This document shows, in pieces, positions 32,949 to 40,366 of a DNA stretch of 42,840 nt. Position 1 is the first letter of the stretch; the number at the start of each line of letters is the position of its first letter. Both the position numbers and the translations under genes were made by a program. Origin of the DNA: Candidatus Heimdallarchaeota archaeon (GTDB taxonomy: Archaea > Asgardarchaeota > Heimdallarchaeia > Heimdallarchaeales > Kariarchaeaceae); contig WAMJ01000211.1 of assembly GCA_015522385.1 (NCBI GenBank), positions 1 through 42,840 on the forward strand, in the 5' to 3' direction. Below the pieces are notes generated by a model. It made no database searches and was not told the origin of the DNA. It worked only from the letters and a program-made list of their open reading frames with translations.

Positions 32949-34253
32949 TCATGGTCTCAATGGATTTGACTGTATATACGCGATAACTTGATCAACTTTC
33001 TCGGGTGCAAGACCGACATCTATAGTATCGAAGACCTCCTCCAACTTCTGTACTGGAATATGCTTAGTGATCTCTGGATCCGACAGCACTGATTCCCTGA
33101 AATTATCTGACCCTACGTGCTGTCTTAGCAACTCGTGACCTGCTTGTCTACCTACCTTATCAATGAGGAGTAGAAGAACCTGTTCGGATTTGGATGCAGA
33201 AGCTCTTTCAAGATTGCGACGGATATTTTCCTCGTTCACTTCCAGTCCCTCAAGAATTGACTTAGCCTGAAGCAGCATGTAGTGAAGGACGACGACATTA
33301 GCGGGTATAGTGAGCCTCTCCACTGCCGAATTCGTCAGGTCTCGTTCATGCTCAAGAGCTATATTCTCGAATGACACCGAAATGTTGGCTCTCAGAATCC
33401 GAGCTAGACCATTCAATCTCTCTGCCTTGTGGGGATTGCGCTTGTGGGGCATCGCAGAACTACCAACTTGCTTGCTGCTCCTTGGCTCGAAAAGCTCCCC
33501 GATCTCACTCCTCTGGAGATGCCTGATCTCTTTTGCAATCCTCTCGATGACAGCGGAAACCTGTGTCAAGTGGAACATGAACTCGGAGTGCACTAGTCGG
33601 GAAACAACCTGTGTCGATATTAGCACAGGTTCTAGACCCAAATTCCTCAGAACTTCTTCCTCTATATCCAACCTGTGCGAGCTGGCGTAGTTGCCGACAG
33701 CTCCTGAGAACTTCGAGAGCTCTGTGGGCGCCCTAGCCAGACCAGATAACGAGTGGTGAAGCTCGAACATGAAATTTGCGAATTTGAAGCCCACAGTGGT
33801 TGGAACTGCAAACTGGCCGTGGGTTCGTCCAAGCACTGGTAGATCTCTGTACCTCACTGACAATCCATTGAGAATTTCCAGAAGCTCATCACCTGTCCGT
33901 AGTAACTCTTCTTTAGCTTCGGTCATCTGCAGGGCCAGAACAGTGTCTTGGATGTCCATTGAAGTGGCGGTATTGTGGATGAACTCACCTGCATCACCCG
34001 CCTTTTCGGCGAGTGCCTTGACCATCGCCATCAGATCATGGTGAATCTCCCGCTCTATCTCCTGAACTCTCTCCACCCTGACCTGTTCGGATGCCTTCGC
34101 AATTTTGTCTGCGGTGCCTTTGGGGATCATATCTTTGCTCTCCTGAACCCGTGCAAGTTCGGTCTCAATCCTGAGCTGAATTCTGAGTTTGTTCTCCGCA
34201 GAGAAAATCTGACTTATCGGTGTATTGTACCTCTGGAAGCCGTCTGACCACAC
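32949..34253 (-). CDS. purB: Adenylosuccinate lyase (PurB)
   Basis: PurB cleaves adenylosuccinate to AMP and fumarate, and SAICAR to AICAR, in purine synthesis. The signature GSSAMPHKRNPHKAE at about residues 261-275 contains the flexible catalytic loop; earlier are VLGRTHGQFAVPTTVG and DLTNSAVERLTIP later in the active site. I prefer GTG 34253, giving 434 residues, because homology begins just after it (RYNTPISQIFSAENKL). An upstream GTG at 34316 would add 21 residues. It stands apart from other purine genes. The 302-bp gap to the KAS III-like gene is described separately. Confidence 0.95.
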   Translation of the reverse strand: MWSDGFQRYNTPISQIFSAENKLRIQLRIETELARVQESKDMIPKGTADKIAKASEQVRVERVQEIEREIHHDLMAMVKALAEKAGDAGEFIHNTATSMDIQDTVLALQMTEAKEELLRTGDELLEILNGLSVRYRDLPVLGRTHGQFAVPTTVGFKFANFMFELHHSLSGLARAPTELSKFSGAVGNYASSHRLDIEEEVLRNLGLEPVLISTQVVSRLVHSEFMFHLTQVSAVIERIAKEIRHLQRSEIGELFEPRSSKQVGSSAMPHKRNPHKAERLNGLARILRANISVSFENIALEHERDLTNSAVERLTIPANVVVLHYMLLQAKSILEGLEVNEENIRRNLERASASKSEQVLLLLIDKVGRQAGHELLRQHVGSDNFRESVLSDPEITKHIPVQKLEEVFDTIDVGLAPEKVDQVIAYIQSNPLRP

Positions 34254-34383
34254 AGGTTGCAGATATTTCTTGAATTCTAAAGGTAATCGGTAAATCTTAA
34301 TGACTGCCAGAAACACTTGATCATCGCGTTGCTCTCAAATGGGTCGCAGACAGTCAGGCCTATTTGAAATTCACAGAATAAAT

Positions 34384-34486
34384 CTCCTTCGAAGGAGTTT
34401 TTAACACCCTAAAAATGAAATTATTGACTGCTTACGTCATGGTACTCTATGAGGAACTCCGATGACATAGAGATTCAAAGCAGTCA
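34384..34486. promoter_or_regulatory. Structured intergenic region between purB and the KAS III-like gene
   Basis: Two dyads stand out. CTCCTTCGAAGGAG at 34384-34397 is a perfect 14-bp palindrome followed by five Ts (34398-34402). About 25 bp on, TGACTGCTT (34425-34433) pairs with AAGCAGTCA (34478-34486), and inside this CTCTATG (34445-34451) pairs with CATAGAG (34466-34472), forming a nested hairpin. They could be operators, a structured leader or a small RNA. No open reading frame is present in the gap. Confidence 0.4.
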
Positions 34487-34555
34487 TTACGCTTATTCTG
34501 ATTTTTGCTTCAACTAGGACAATTGATAATAAAGGTGAATTCACCGGAAACTTAG

Positions 34556-35494
34556 ATGAAGTTCGATAACCTGACACTTAGTGGCTGGAGCTACGAGAAA
34601 GGGGATCATGAGATTCCAGTTGACGAATTAAATCTACCCTCAAATGTCCTCATGAGGAATCCTGTCTCCCACACCTTTGTGTACTCCGACACAGATTCAT
34701 GGAAGGAAAGCCTCCGAAAACATTCCAGAAGAGCAGTTGAGATGGCTGGAATTAAGGATGACGATATTCAGGCATTCTTCGGTGTACACAATGGGGTCTA
34801 CAAACACCCAGAGGGTGCCAGTCCAGAGGTCATGAGTGAGTTTCCTGGAAATATCGGTTTTGGCTTCGACTTCTCATTAGGGTGTGCTTCGGTCATCTTG
34901 GGTGCTCAGCTCGCAGGGCTTCATATGAATCAGGATGGGGTCAGGAATGTCGTACTTGGTTCTGTCCAGCTCACTACACAATATACCAATTCGTGCACTG
35001 ATGGTAACTGTCTGTTTGCAGATTCAATTGGGGCAATGACATTCTCCAAGTCAGAGTCAGGTCACAAGATTCGGTACACCGAGGTCACCACCAATTCTGA
35101 GTTCAGAGATATGTTTGTCATGAATAAGGAGGGAATCTACCAGTTGAAGGGTGGTGGCAAAGGAAGGGCGCTCTCCGAATTCATGATCAAGACCTATGCT
35201 GACCATATGAGGAAGGCATGTTTAGCCATGAAGATATTCCCCAAGGACATAGACTACGTGGCAATTAGCTGCTCGACCTATGCTGCATCGAAGATGGTTC
35301 TCGATAAACTCAAGATCCCTCTTGAGAAGAGTGGAATCGAATGCCTGAAGAATGTACCACACATGGGGACCAACGACCTCATATATCAGATCGAGTACGG
35401 GATCGAGAAAGGATTGATCAAGGAGGGTTCCCGTATCCTTGTGACGGGTACAAGTCTGGGCTTCTCTATGGCCACCATGGCTATCGAATGGTAA
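34556..35494 (+). CDS. KAS III-like thiolase-fold protein with altered active site
   Basis: The 312-residue protein has the two-lobe thiolase fold of 3-oxoacyl-ACP synthase III and HMG-CoA synthase. Cys110 in SLGCASVILGAQLAG is the nucleophile position, and the C-terminal half has IDYVAISCSTYAASKMV and a closing GSRILVTGTSLGFSMATMA. In KAS III the catalytic His of HQAN and the Asn of GNTS should fall in these regions; here they read SCSTYAAS and HMGTND (His269). A condensing reaction may use another residue or be lost. It starts at ATG 34556 with an AT-rich element 25-30 bp upstream. Archaea lack fatty-acid synthase, so an acyl-CoA or other substrate is likelier than ACP. It is a single gene. 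Confidence 0.75.
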   Translation: MKFDNLTLSGWSYEKGDHEIPVDELNLPSNVLMRNPVSHTFVYSDTDSWKESLRKHSRRAVEMAGIKDDDIQAFFGVHNGVYKHPEGASPEVMSEFPGNIGFGFDFSLGCASVILGAQLAGLHMNQDGVRNVVLGSVQLTTQYTNSCTDGNCLFADSIGAMTFSKSESGHKIRYTEVTTNSEFRDMFVMNKEGIYQLKGGGKGRALSEFMIKTYADHMRKACLAMKIFPKDIDYVAISCSTYAASKMVLDKLKIPLEKSGIECLKNVPHMGTNDLIYQIEYGIEKGLIKEGSRILVTGTSLGFSMATMAIEW

Positions 35495-35568
35495 GGACTG
35501 ATCAATAGAGCTGCATTGATATAGAGAAAAATTATCTAATGTGCAATGAGTTTAAAACTTCCTAGTAA

Positions 35569-35580
35569 GATTATATAATA
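35569..35580 (+). promoter_or_regulatory. TATA box of the gene lacking a canonical start
   Basis: GATTATATAATA is a strong archaeal TATA element. Transcription should begin about 25 bp on, near 35600. GGGGTGAT at 35582-35589 resembles a ribosome-binding site. Confidence 0.5.
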
Positions 35581-35592
35581 CGGGGTGATTTC

Positions 35593-36039
35593 ATCACTAC
35601 TAAGAAGCGGCTGGAAAATCTACTATTCAACATCAATTTACTGAAGTCAATTGGGCAGCCACTGACTATACAAATTGAACTCAATGATGTCAAGGGACTG
35701 GAGCACTATCTAGAGAGCAAATTCGATGACTCTAGAGGACTTGGCTTCTTCTCCAACAATTTGATCATTATACAGCACTCAGATGAGAAGACCGACTACG
35801 CGAGAATTCTCAATGAATTAATGGATATTATAGCAGATATTGATTCCATAGATTGTGTCACTGCTTTGATCTCCATTGATATCGCAGAGAACCAGAGCAT
35901 CGAAACTTCGGTACAGATTGATGATTCGAGTAATCCACCTCATATCCTAGCTACTGCGGACAGCTCCCTCTATTTCCAAATTGCAAATGCGATACAGCTC
36001 AGGTGGAATATCGGAAAGCAGATGACCTCGGGACGTTAA
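35593..36039 (+). CDS. Protein of unknown function; non-canonical or damaged start
   Basis: The frame is open from 35569 to 36039, about 150 residues, with no ATG, GTG or in-frame TTG before 35761. A start at TTG 35761 would discard 50-60 residues that look like real protein (KKRLENLLFNINLLKS; QIELNDVKGLEHYLESKF). A TATA box and GGGGTGAT just before 35593 mark the expected start, where the frame reads ATC ACT ACT AAG. Either a rare codon (ATC) is used or the true start was lost. The product is acidic, alpha-beta, without membrane helix or recognised domain. The next gene begins 55 bp on with its own TATA box. Confidence 0.55.
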   Translation: MTTKKRLENLLFNINLLKSIGQPLTIQIELNDVKGLEHYLESKFDDSRGLGFFSNNLIIIQHSDEKTDYARILNELMDIIADIDSIDCVTALISIDIAENQSIETSVQIDDSSNPPHILATADSSLYFQIANAIQLRWNIGKQMTSGR

Positions 36040-36063
36040 TAATCAGATATTATCCCTCGAAGA

Positions 36064-36073
36064 TTTTAAAATA
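36064..36073 (+). promoter_or_regulatory. TATA box of the zinc-ribbon membrane protein gene
   Basis: TTTTAAAATA lies 22-31 bp before GTG 36095, a leaderless arrangement that supports the GTG start. Confidence 0.45.
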
Positions 36074-36094
36074 CCTACCGTCTTACCTATTTTA

Positions 36095-37195
36095 GTGTCC
36101 GAAGATACCGTCACCTGTAGCAACTGTCACGCCAAGGTCAAATCATCCGAAATCATATGTCCCGAGTGCGGAATGGGGCTGAATCTAGTTGAGGAAACAG
36201 CAAGCCATCCTGCAGATCTACTCGACTTCTCGGATCTCGAGGACGAGTCTGCTGGTGACTCTGACCTTGACACATTGAGTGGGGAAGATCTTCTCGATTT
36301 TGGTTCGCTTGATGAAGAGGACGTCACCTTGGACGAGAACGAACTGGATGCTCCCGAAACATCTGCAGTACCAACGATGGATTCACCTGCAGTCCCAAGT
36401 TATGATGATGAAGGATCTCCAGCTGTTCCGCAGATGGATTCACCTGCAGTCCCAAGTTATGATGAAGGATCTCCAGCTGTTCCGCAGATGGATTCACCTA
36501 CTGTACCCAGCTTCGACGAGAGCTCCCCCTCAGTCCCTAGCTTCGAGAGCTCTACCCAAGAAATACAGATCCCATCCTTTGATACGGAGTTCAAACCTGA
36601 GGAGAGGACTACGGAGGAAGAGAGAACTGAAGCTATCGACAGAGTGGATCTCCACAAATTAGGTGTCAAGAAGAACATTTGGCTCTTTGTTGCTCAGTAT
36701 ACCTACTGGTTCTTCATCTTCTTCATCATCAATGTGGCCTCAATTAAAGTCCTTGTACCCACTGTCAGGTTGGACAACCTCATCCAGACCATGATCACAC
36801 CCACGACCTCCCCACTTGGAGAGCAGATCTATGAGTTCTATGCCATTCAGATCAGCCCGGTCTTCTTCCTTTTCAGTTGGTTGTCATACATTCCTATGGG
36901 ATGGTTCTACCGCTATAAACTTGAACAGTACAAAGTTTCCAAGAAATGGTACCACCCATTGGGTTTCCTCTTAGGTTTTATCTTCTTCTCGGTAGGACCT
37001 GCCATTGCTGTACTAAGCTTAACCGATTCTATCATCCCCATCCTCTATTTCTTCCTGATACCAGGAGAGATCTTCATCACATTGTTCACGATGGGTATAG
37101 GGACCTTCTACTTAGGCTATCTTGTTCTGTACGATTATTTCTACGAAATGACTCCTATATCCAAACTTCCTCACCAAAACTTGGAGCAAAACTGA
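36095..37195 (+). CDS. Zinc-ribbon membrane protein with acidic repeat linker
   Basis: The 366-residue protein has a zinc ribbon at the N terminus (Cys8, Cys11, Cys22, Cys25). An acidic, disordered stretch (about 30-95) is followed by proline-rich tandem repeats (about 95-150), units of 18-19 residues such as MDSPAVPSYDEGSPAVPQ. Four membrane helices fill about 196-345, with a short cytosolic tail. The N-terminal part presumably faces the cytosol and binds partners. It starts with GTG, placed by the TATA box. It precedes the Roadblock gene by 72 bp. Zinc-ribbon/TM proteins are frequent in Asgard archaea, but this one matches no specific function known to me. Confidence 0.7.
   Translation: MSEDTVTCSNCHAKVKSSEIICPECGMGLNLVEETASHPADLLDFSDLEDESAGDSDLDTLSGEDLLDFGSLDEEDVTLDENELDAPETSAVPTMDSPAVPSYDDEGSPAVPQMDSPAVPSYDEGSPAVPQMDSPTVPSFDESSPSVPSFESSTQEIQIPSFDTEFKPEERTTEEERTEAIDRVDLHKLGVKKNIWLFVAQYTYWFFIFFIINVASIKVLVPTVRLDNLIQTMITPTTSPLGEQIYEFYAIQISPVFFLFSWLSYIPMGWFYRYKLEQYKVSKKWYHPLGFLLGFIFFSVGPAIAVLSLTDSIIPILYFFLIPGEIFITLFTMGIGTFYLGYLVLYDYFYEMTPISKLPHQNLEQN
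36377..36504 (+). repeat. Tandem 57/54-bp coding repeats in the zinc-ribbon gene
   Basis: Units begin at 36377 and 36434 and a third partial unit at 36488. The first two are nearly identical at DNA level, differing by one GAT codon (57 versus 54 bp), so the duplication is recent or kept homogeneous. The later units (PTVPSFDE, PSVPSFES) are degenerate. Confidence 0.85.
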
Positions 37196-37221
37196 CGACT
37201 CTGTACCTAATTTTTGAAAGT

Positions 37222-37230
37222 CTTATATAG
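37222..37230 (+). promoter_or_regulatory. TATA box of the Roadblock gene
   Basis: CTTATATAG lies 38-46 bp before ATG 37268, giving a leader of roughly 10-15 bases that includes GGAACGGGA. It indicates that the Roadblock gene can be transcribed apart from the zinc-ribbon gene. Confidence 0.5.
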
Positions 37231-37267
37231 AGTGGATGCCTATTGAGTTCAAGGAACGGGAAATTAT

Positions 37268-37645
37268 ATGGGACTTGCAGAGGACATCGAGAAAGAACTG
37301 AATGATTTTGCGCAGAGTACAGAAGGTATACTTGGATCCAGCGTGATCCTCTCATCACAAGCTCTGATTATTGCCGAGCACTCGTCGACATTCAACACCA
37401 GCATAATTGAAGGGATGTCGGCCCGTATCATGGAGATGGGTCATCAAGTACTTGAGGCTCTCTTGGGAACCACTGACCATGAACTTCAGGCAATTACGAT
37501 ACAAGAGAAGAACCACTACATTTACGTCAGACCGGTGAATGAGAAATACTATGTCGTGGTAATCACCAATACAAGAGAGGCTCCTGGTCTCAGAGAACTT
37601 AATGTTAAGACATTGATCAAGCACCTTCGCAAAGTGCTCCCATAG
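37268..37645 (+). CDS. Roadblock/LC7-domain protein
   Basis: The 125-residue protein is a single Roadblock/LC7 domain: an opening helix (ELNDFAQSTEGILGSS), a strand with SSQALIIAE, a long central helix (IIEGMSARIMEMGHQVLEAL), strands with YIYVRPVNEKYYVVVITN and a final helix (LRELNVKTLIKHL). In eukaryotes such proteins serve as dynein light chains and Ragulator/GATOR subunits, and in bacteria as MglB, the GAP for MglA. A role as regulator or platform for a small GTPase is plausible; no GTPase is adjacent, the nearest in the window being at 21437. The gene is followed by an oligo-T tract that could end the transcript. Confidence 0.85.
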   Translation: MGLAEDIEKELNDFAQSTEGILGSSVILSSQALIIAEHSSTFNTSIIEGMSARIMEMGHQVLEALLGTTDHELQAITIQEKNHYIYVRPVNEKYYVVVITNTREAPGLRELNVKTLIKHLRKVLP

Positions 37646-37650
37646 GGAAA

Positions 37651-37660
37651 TTCTTTTTTT
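37651..37660 (+). terminator. Oligo-T terminator after the Roadblock gene
   Basis: TTCTTTTTTT begins 6 bp after the Roadblock stop. A weak hairpin (AGCAC/GTGCT near 37619-37638) precedes it inside the coding end. The T run alone fits archaeal termination. Confidence 0.5.
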
Positions 37661-37686
37661 CAAATCTCGATCATATTACAGCGAAG

Positions 37687-37695
37687 GCTTATAGT
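37687..37695 (+). promoter_or_regulatory. TATA box of the polytopic membrane protein gene
   Basis: GCTTATAGT lies 22-30 bp before ATG 37717, placing the transcription start near the initiation codon. Confidence 0.45.
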
Positions 37696-37716
37696 TCTTA
37701 GAATAGACGGCAGGTC

Positions 37717-39081
37717 ATGACCTATATTGAGAGCGCAATTAGTGACTTCACAAGACATGTCCTCACAAGTGGTATACGGACTCTCTTCACTAAGAGGTAC
37801 CTACCGTTCACACTGACTGGACTCATAATTGTGGCCATGAACTCGTTCGTTATCATTGTCGGAGGAAGTTCTGAATATGGTACTCCCGAGAATGTCAGAT
37901 TATTTCTTTCTATTGAGGTCGCAGTGAGCGTGTCCTTCTTCATCACTGGACTAATCCTAGGAAGGATGCATGGTGGCCTTCAGATCTTGGGAATTGTCAG
38001 TCTAAGCGCACTATTTGCATTCTTGTTTAATGATGGAATAATTAGTCAAGAATATATTCAGTACATGACTGCATTCCTCTTCCTCTTCTGGATTGTTCTA
38101 GGAGCTATCTCGCAGTACTCCTTCTTCAGGGACTTTTTGGGTAACCCTGTCTTCGGAGGGATACTCTTCCTCGGAAAGCATAAGGATGACGGTAAGGTTC
38201 TGTTCGGTGGTGTTGTATTTTTCATTACGATCGTGAATGTTGTTCTGGGACTAATGCTTCTGAATCTTGGAATTCAAGAAGGATCAAGTATCAAGATATT
38301 CCTCGGTGGAATCATCGTCATTGCGGGCATTATCAATGTCTTCCCCAGTTTGGGGATACAGAACAAGGGTGATGTATTCTTCACAACTTTGTCGTGGTTC
38401 TACGTGATCGGAACTATAAGGGGAATGTACCTGATCTTTCAGTTGATGTCTGGAAATGAGACGGGTCAACAGGGTGGTCTCTTGGATCTTGTTCTCACCT
38501 TATTTATGGTCATCTTTGCAGTTCACAAAGCTGCGAGTACAACAAAGGACTACATCGACGACGCGGGTATAGATGAGAAGAATGAGGAAGAGCGCAAATC
38601 CAATCCGATAATCAAGCTCTTCTCCCCAAACGGTGTCTTCCTAATGATCCTTGGATCTGCTATCGGTTACCACGCCACAACTATGCAGTTCAGGCTCAAG
38701 GAATATAGTATTCTATCAAATTTCTCAATTCAGAAGGATCTACCGTGGTCCCTGATCTCCCATGAGGTCACCATTCTTGCTTACACAGCCATCTATTTGG
38801 TGTTCATTGTGCTCTTCTTCTTCGTCCCGAGTTACAGGGCATATGCAAATCCACACATCATGAGGATTGAATGGTTACCTCCTTACGAAGATATGAAATT
38901 ACTCGTGCTATCTATAGTGCAGGGTAAAGTTGACTACAAGTTAGATGCCCTAAAGCTCGGAGCTAATATTATCAAGGACAAACTGGGAGGAATGATTGGT
39001 CGGAAGAGTGAGGCAGGGGTTGAGGGTCATCTCAAGAACACCCTGTCTAAACTTCTTGACAAGTCCAAGAAAGCAAAGTGA
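37717..39081 (+). CDS. Polytopic membrane protein of unknown function
   Basis: The 454-residue protein has about nine or ten membrane helices between residues 27 and 380, arranged in two groups with a charged loop near 285-300 (DDAGIDEKNEEERKSNP). The C-terminal 75 residues are cytosolic and basic, with SKKAK at the end. No family is recognised. It sits between the Roadblock gene and a thioredoxin-fold-like gene with its own promoter. A link with the Roadblock or zinc-ribbon proteins is possible from position only. Confidence 0.7.
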   Translation: MTYIESAISDFTRHVLTSGIRTLFTKRYLPFTLTGLIIVAMNSFVIIVGGSSEYGTPENVRLFLSIEVAVSVSFFITGLILGRMHGGLQILGIVSLSALFAFLFNDGIISQEYIQYMTAFLFLFWIVLGAISQYSFFRDFLGNPVFGGILFLGKHKDDGKVLFGGVVFFITIVNVVLGLMLLNLGIQEGSSIKIFLGGIIVIAGIINVFPSLGIQNKGDVFFTTLSWFYVIGTIRGMYLIFQLMSGNETGQQGGLLDLVLTLFMVIFAVHKAASTTKDYIDDAGIDEKNEEERKSNPIIKLFSPNGVFLMILGSAIGYHATTMQFRLKEYSILSNFSIQKDLPWSLISHEVTILAYTAIYLVFIVLFFFVPSYRAYANPHIMRIEWLPPYEDMKLLVLSIVQGKVDYKLDALKLGANIIKDKLGGMIGRKSEAGVEGHLKNTLSKLLDKSKKAK

Positions 39082-39285
39082 TCTCCGAGCTATATAAGAG
39101 CGTGAATTTATTTATCCACTAGACGATCATACTAAATTATGGAAATTCTTAATTGTGACACAGTCATACTACGAAAAACGCATGTACTATTGATCAATAA
39201 ATAGTGAAAAATCGATCGTGAAAACGAGGGTCTTAAAGGTTTCTAAAATTGACTTATATAGGGTCTGGAAGAGATATTCTAGTAG
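39082..39285. other. Intergenic stretch with promoter elements and a possible 21-codon ORF
   Basis: Besides the TATA box CTTATATA at 39253-39260, about 26-33 bp before ATG 39286, the gap contains ATTTATTTA near 39108-39116. That would place a transcription start at ATG 39139, which opens a 21-codon frame ending at 39204. Nothing shows that this small frame is translated. Confidence 0.3.
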
Positions 39286-40116
39286 ATGCTCACTTTTAAA
39301 GCATACGTCAACAAAAAAGGGTCCATGGAAGATCCGTTAGAGAAGTTCATTCTAGACATCCAGAGTTCCTTCTCTTCAAAGGATCTCAAGATTGAGATTA
39401 TGGACTTCAACGACAGGGCAGTAAGGGAAGAACTCGAGGAGGCCAATGTCGAGAATGTCCCCTCCCTACTCATCAACAACAAGGTAAGAATTTCTGGTAA
39501 GCTAAACGAATACTTCCTCTTCGCGGTGATGGGACAGCTCCTCACCAATGATGCAAATGAGACTAAGCTCCAGAAGTTCACGATAGAGGATGAGGATAGG
39601 ACGACAAAGCTCAGATTCACCTCAAGCTTGCTTGTGTACCACAGCCAAATGAGAGCAGACACACAATCCTTCCTTCTGATTATTAGGGAAAACCCTGATG
39701 TAATCGATGTGAAGAAGCTGAAGAAAGCTGCAGAGAATGGTACAACTGTCTATATCCTGACTAACTTCAACATAGGGAAGAACGCAGCAAAAGTTGCTGC
39801 TCTCGGCGAGATGGAGAATGTCCTTCTTGGCCATATCGAGAGAGACAATATGCACATGACCATTTCCATCACCATCAGGAAGAACAGGCCATTCTTCGGG
39901 TCATTCGTCAGGGCCAAATACGTGGATGATATATGGAAAGGTCAGTGGAGTGCAATACTTCATGATACAGTGAATGAGCTCAAGAAATTCTATATTCCCC
40001 TATTCCAGACTGCAACTCCTGTACATCTCGATGGAACTCTACATGATCCCCCAGAGACTAACAGGGTCATCGCTAAGGTCAAGGACCAGCTAGAGCACCT
40101 GAAGAAACTATTCTAG
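39286..40116 (+). CDS. Protein with Cys-less thioredoxin-like N-terminal domain
   Basis: The 276-residue protein has an N-terminal domain (about 1-85) with the strand-helix pattern of a thioredoxin fold: FKAYVNKKG at the position of the active-site loop but no CXXC, then VENVPSLLINNKVRISG with the cis-Pro and the last strand pair typical of the fold. Residues about 110-250 form a second alpha-beta domain with KKLKKAAENGTTVYILTNF and VLLGHIERDNMHMTISI, weakly reminiscent of a degenerate phospholipase-D-like fold. No redox activity is expected. ATG 39286 is set by the TATA box. Its role is unknown. Confidence 0.6.
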   Translation: MLTFKAYVNKKGSMEDPLEKFILDIQSSFSSKDLKIEIMDFNDRAVREELEEANVENVPSLLINNKVRISGKLNEYFLFAVMGQLLTNDANETKLQKFTIEDEDRTTKLRFTSSLLVYHSQMRADTQSFLLIIRENPDVIDVKKLKKAAENGTTVYILTNFNIGKNAAKVAALGEMENVLLGHIERDNMHMTISITIRKNRPFFGSFVRAKYVDDIWKGQWSAILHDTVNELKKFYIPLFQTATPVHLDGTLHDPPETNRVIAKVKDQLEHLKKLF

Positions 40117-40123
40117 GCCTAGA

Positions 40124-40309
40124 TTATTTATTGATATTTCCGTAGCCATCGCATGCTTTAGCAATGTCATCATCCCTTCTCATACAGGTAGAGTTTTTGG
40201 TAACCCATCCATAGCATAGACCACTACTTTCTGCGTTTCCATCATAAAGTTCACATTCTGACTTATACTCTTTTTTGTCACCATGGACGGAGGGTAACGG
40301 GATACTCAT
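40124..40309 (-). CDS. Small cysteine-rich protein
   Basis: The product is about 61 residues with four cysteines in the C-terminal half (spacing 11, 9 and 11 residues), charged and Gly/Asp-rich, without signal peptide. It could bind a metal ion or form disulfides. The frame is open to ATG 40336, but the TATA element TAAATAAAC at 40337-40345 (read on the minus strand) predicts transcription starting near 40315, favouring ATG 40309. It is convergent with the thioredoxin-like gene. It is short, so reality as a gene is only moderately sure. Confidence 0.45.
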   Translation of the reverse strand: MSIPLPSVHGDKKEYKSECELYDGNAESSGLCYGWVTKNSTCMRRDDDIAKACDGYGNINK

Positions 40310-40366
40310 ACTTAGTTCCTTAATAGAACTTGACATTAAATAAACTTACGGGAAAAAGATGAAATC

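Noticed and set aside
36377..36504. Regular repeats suggesting a CRISPR array
   Set aside because: The units are tandem without spacers, keep the reading frame and encode a proline-rich protein repeat.
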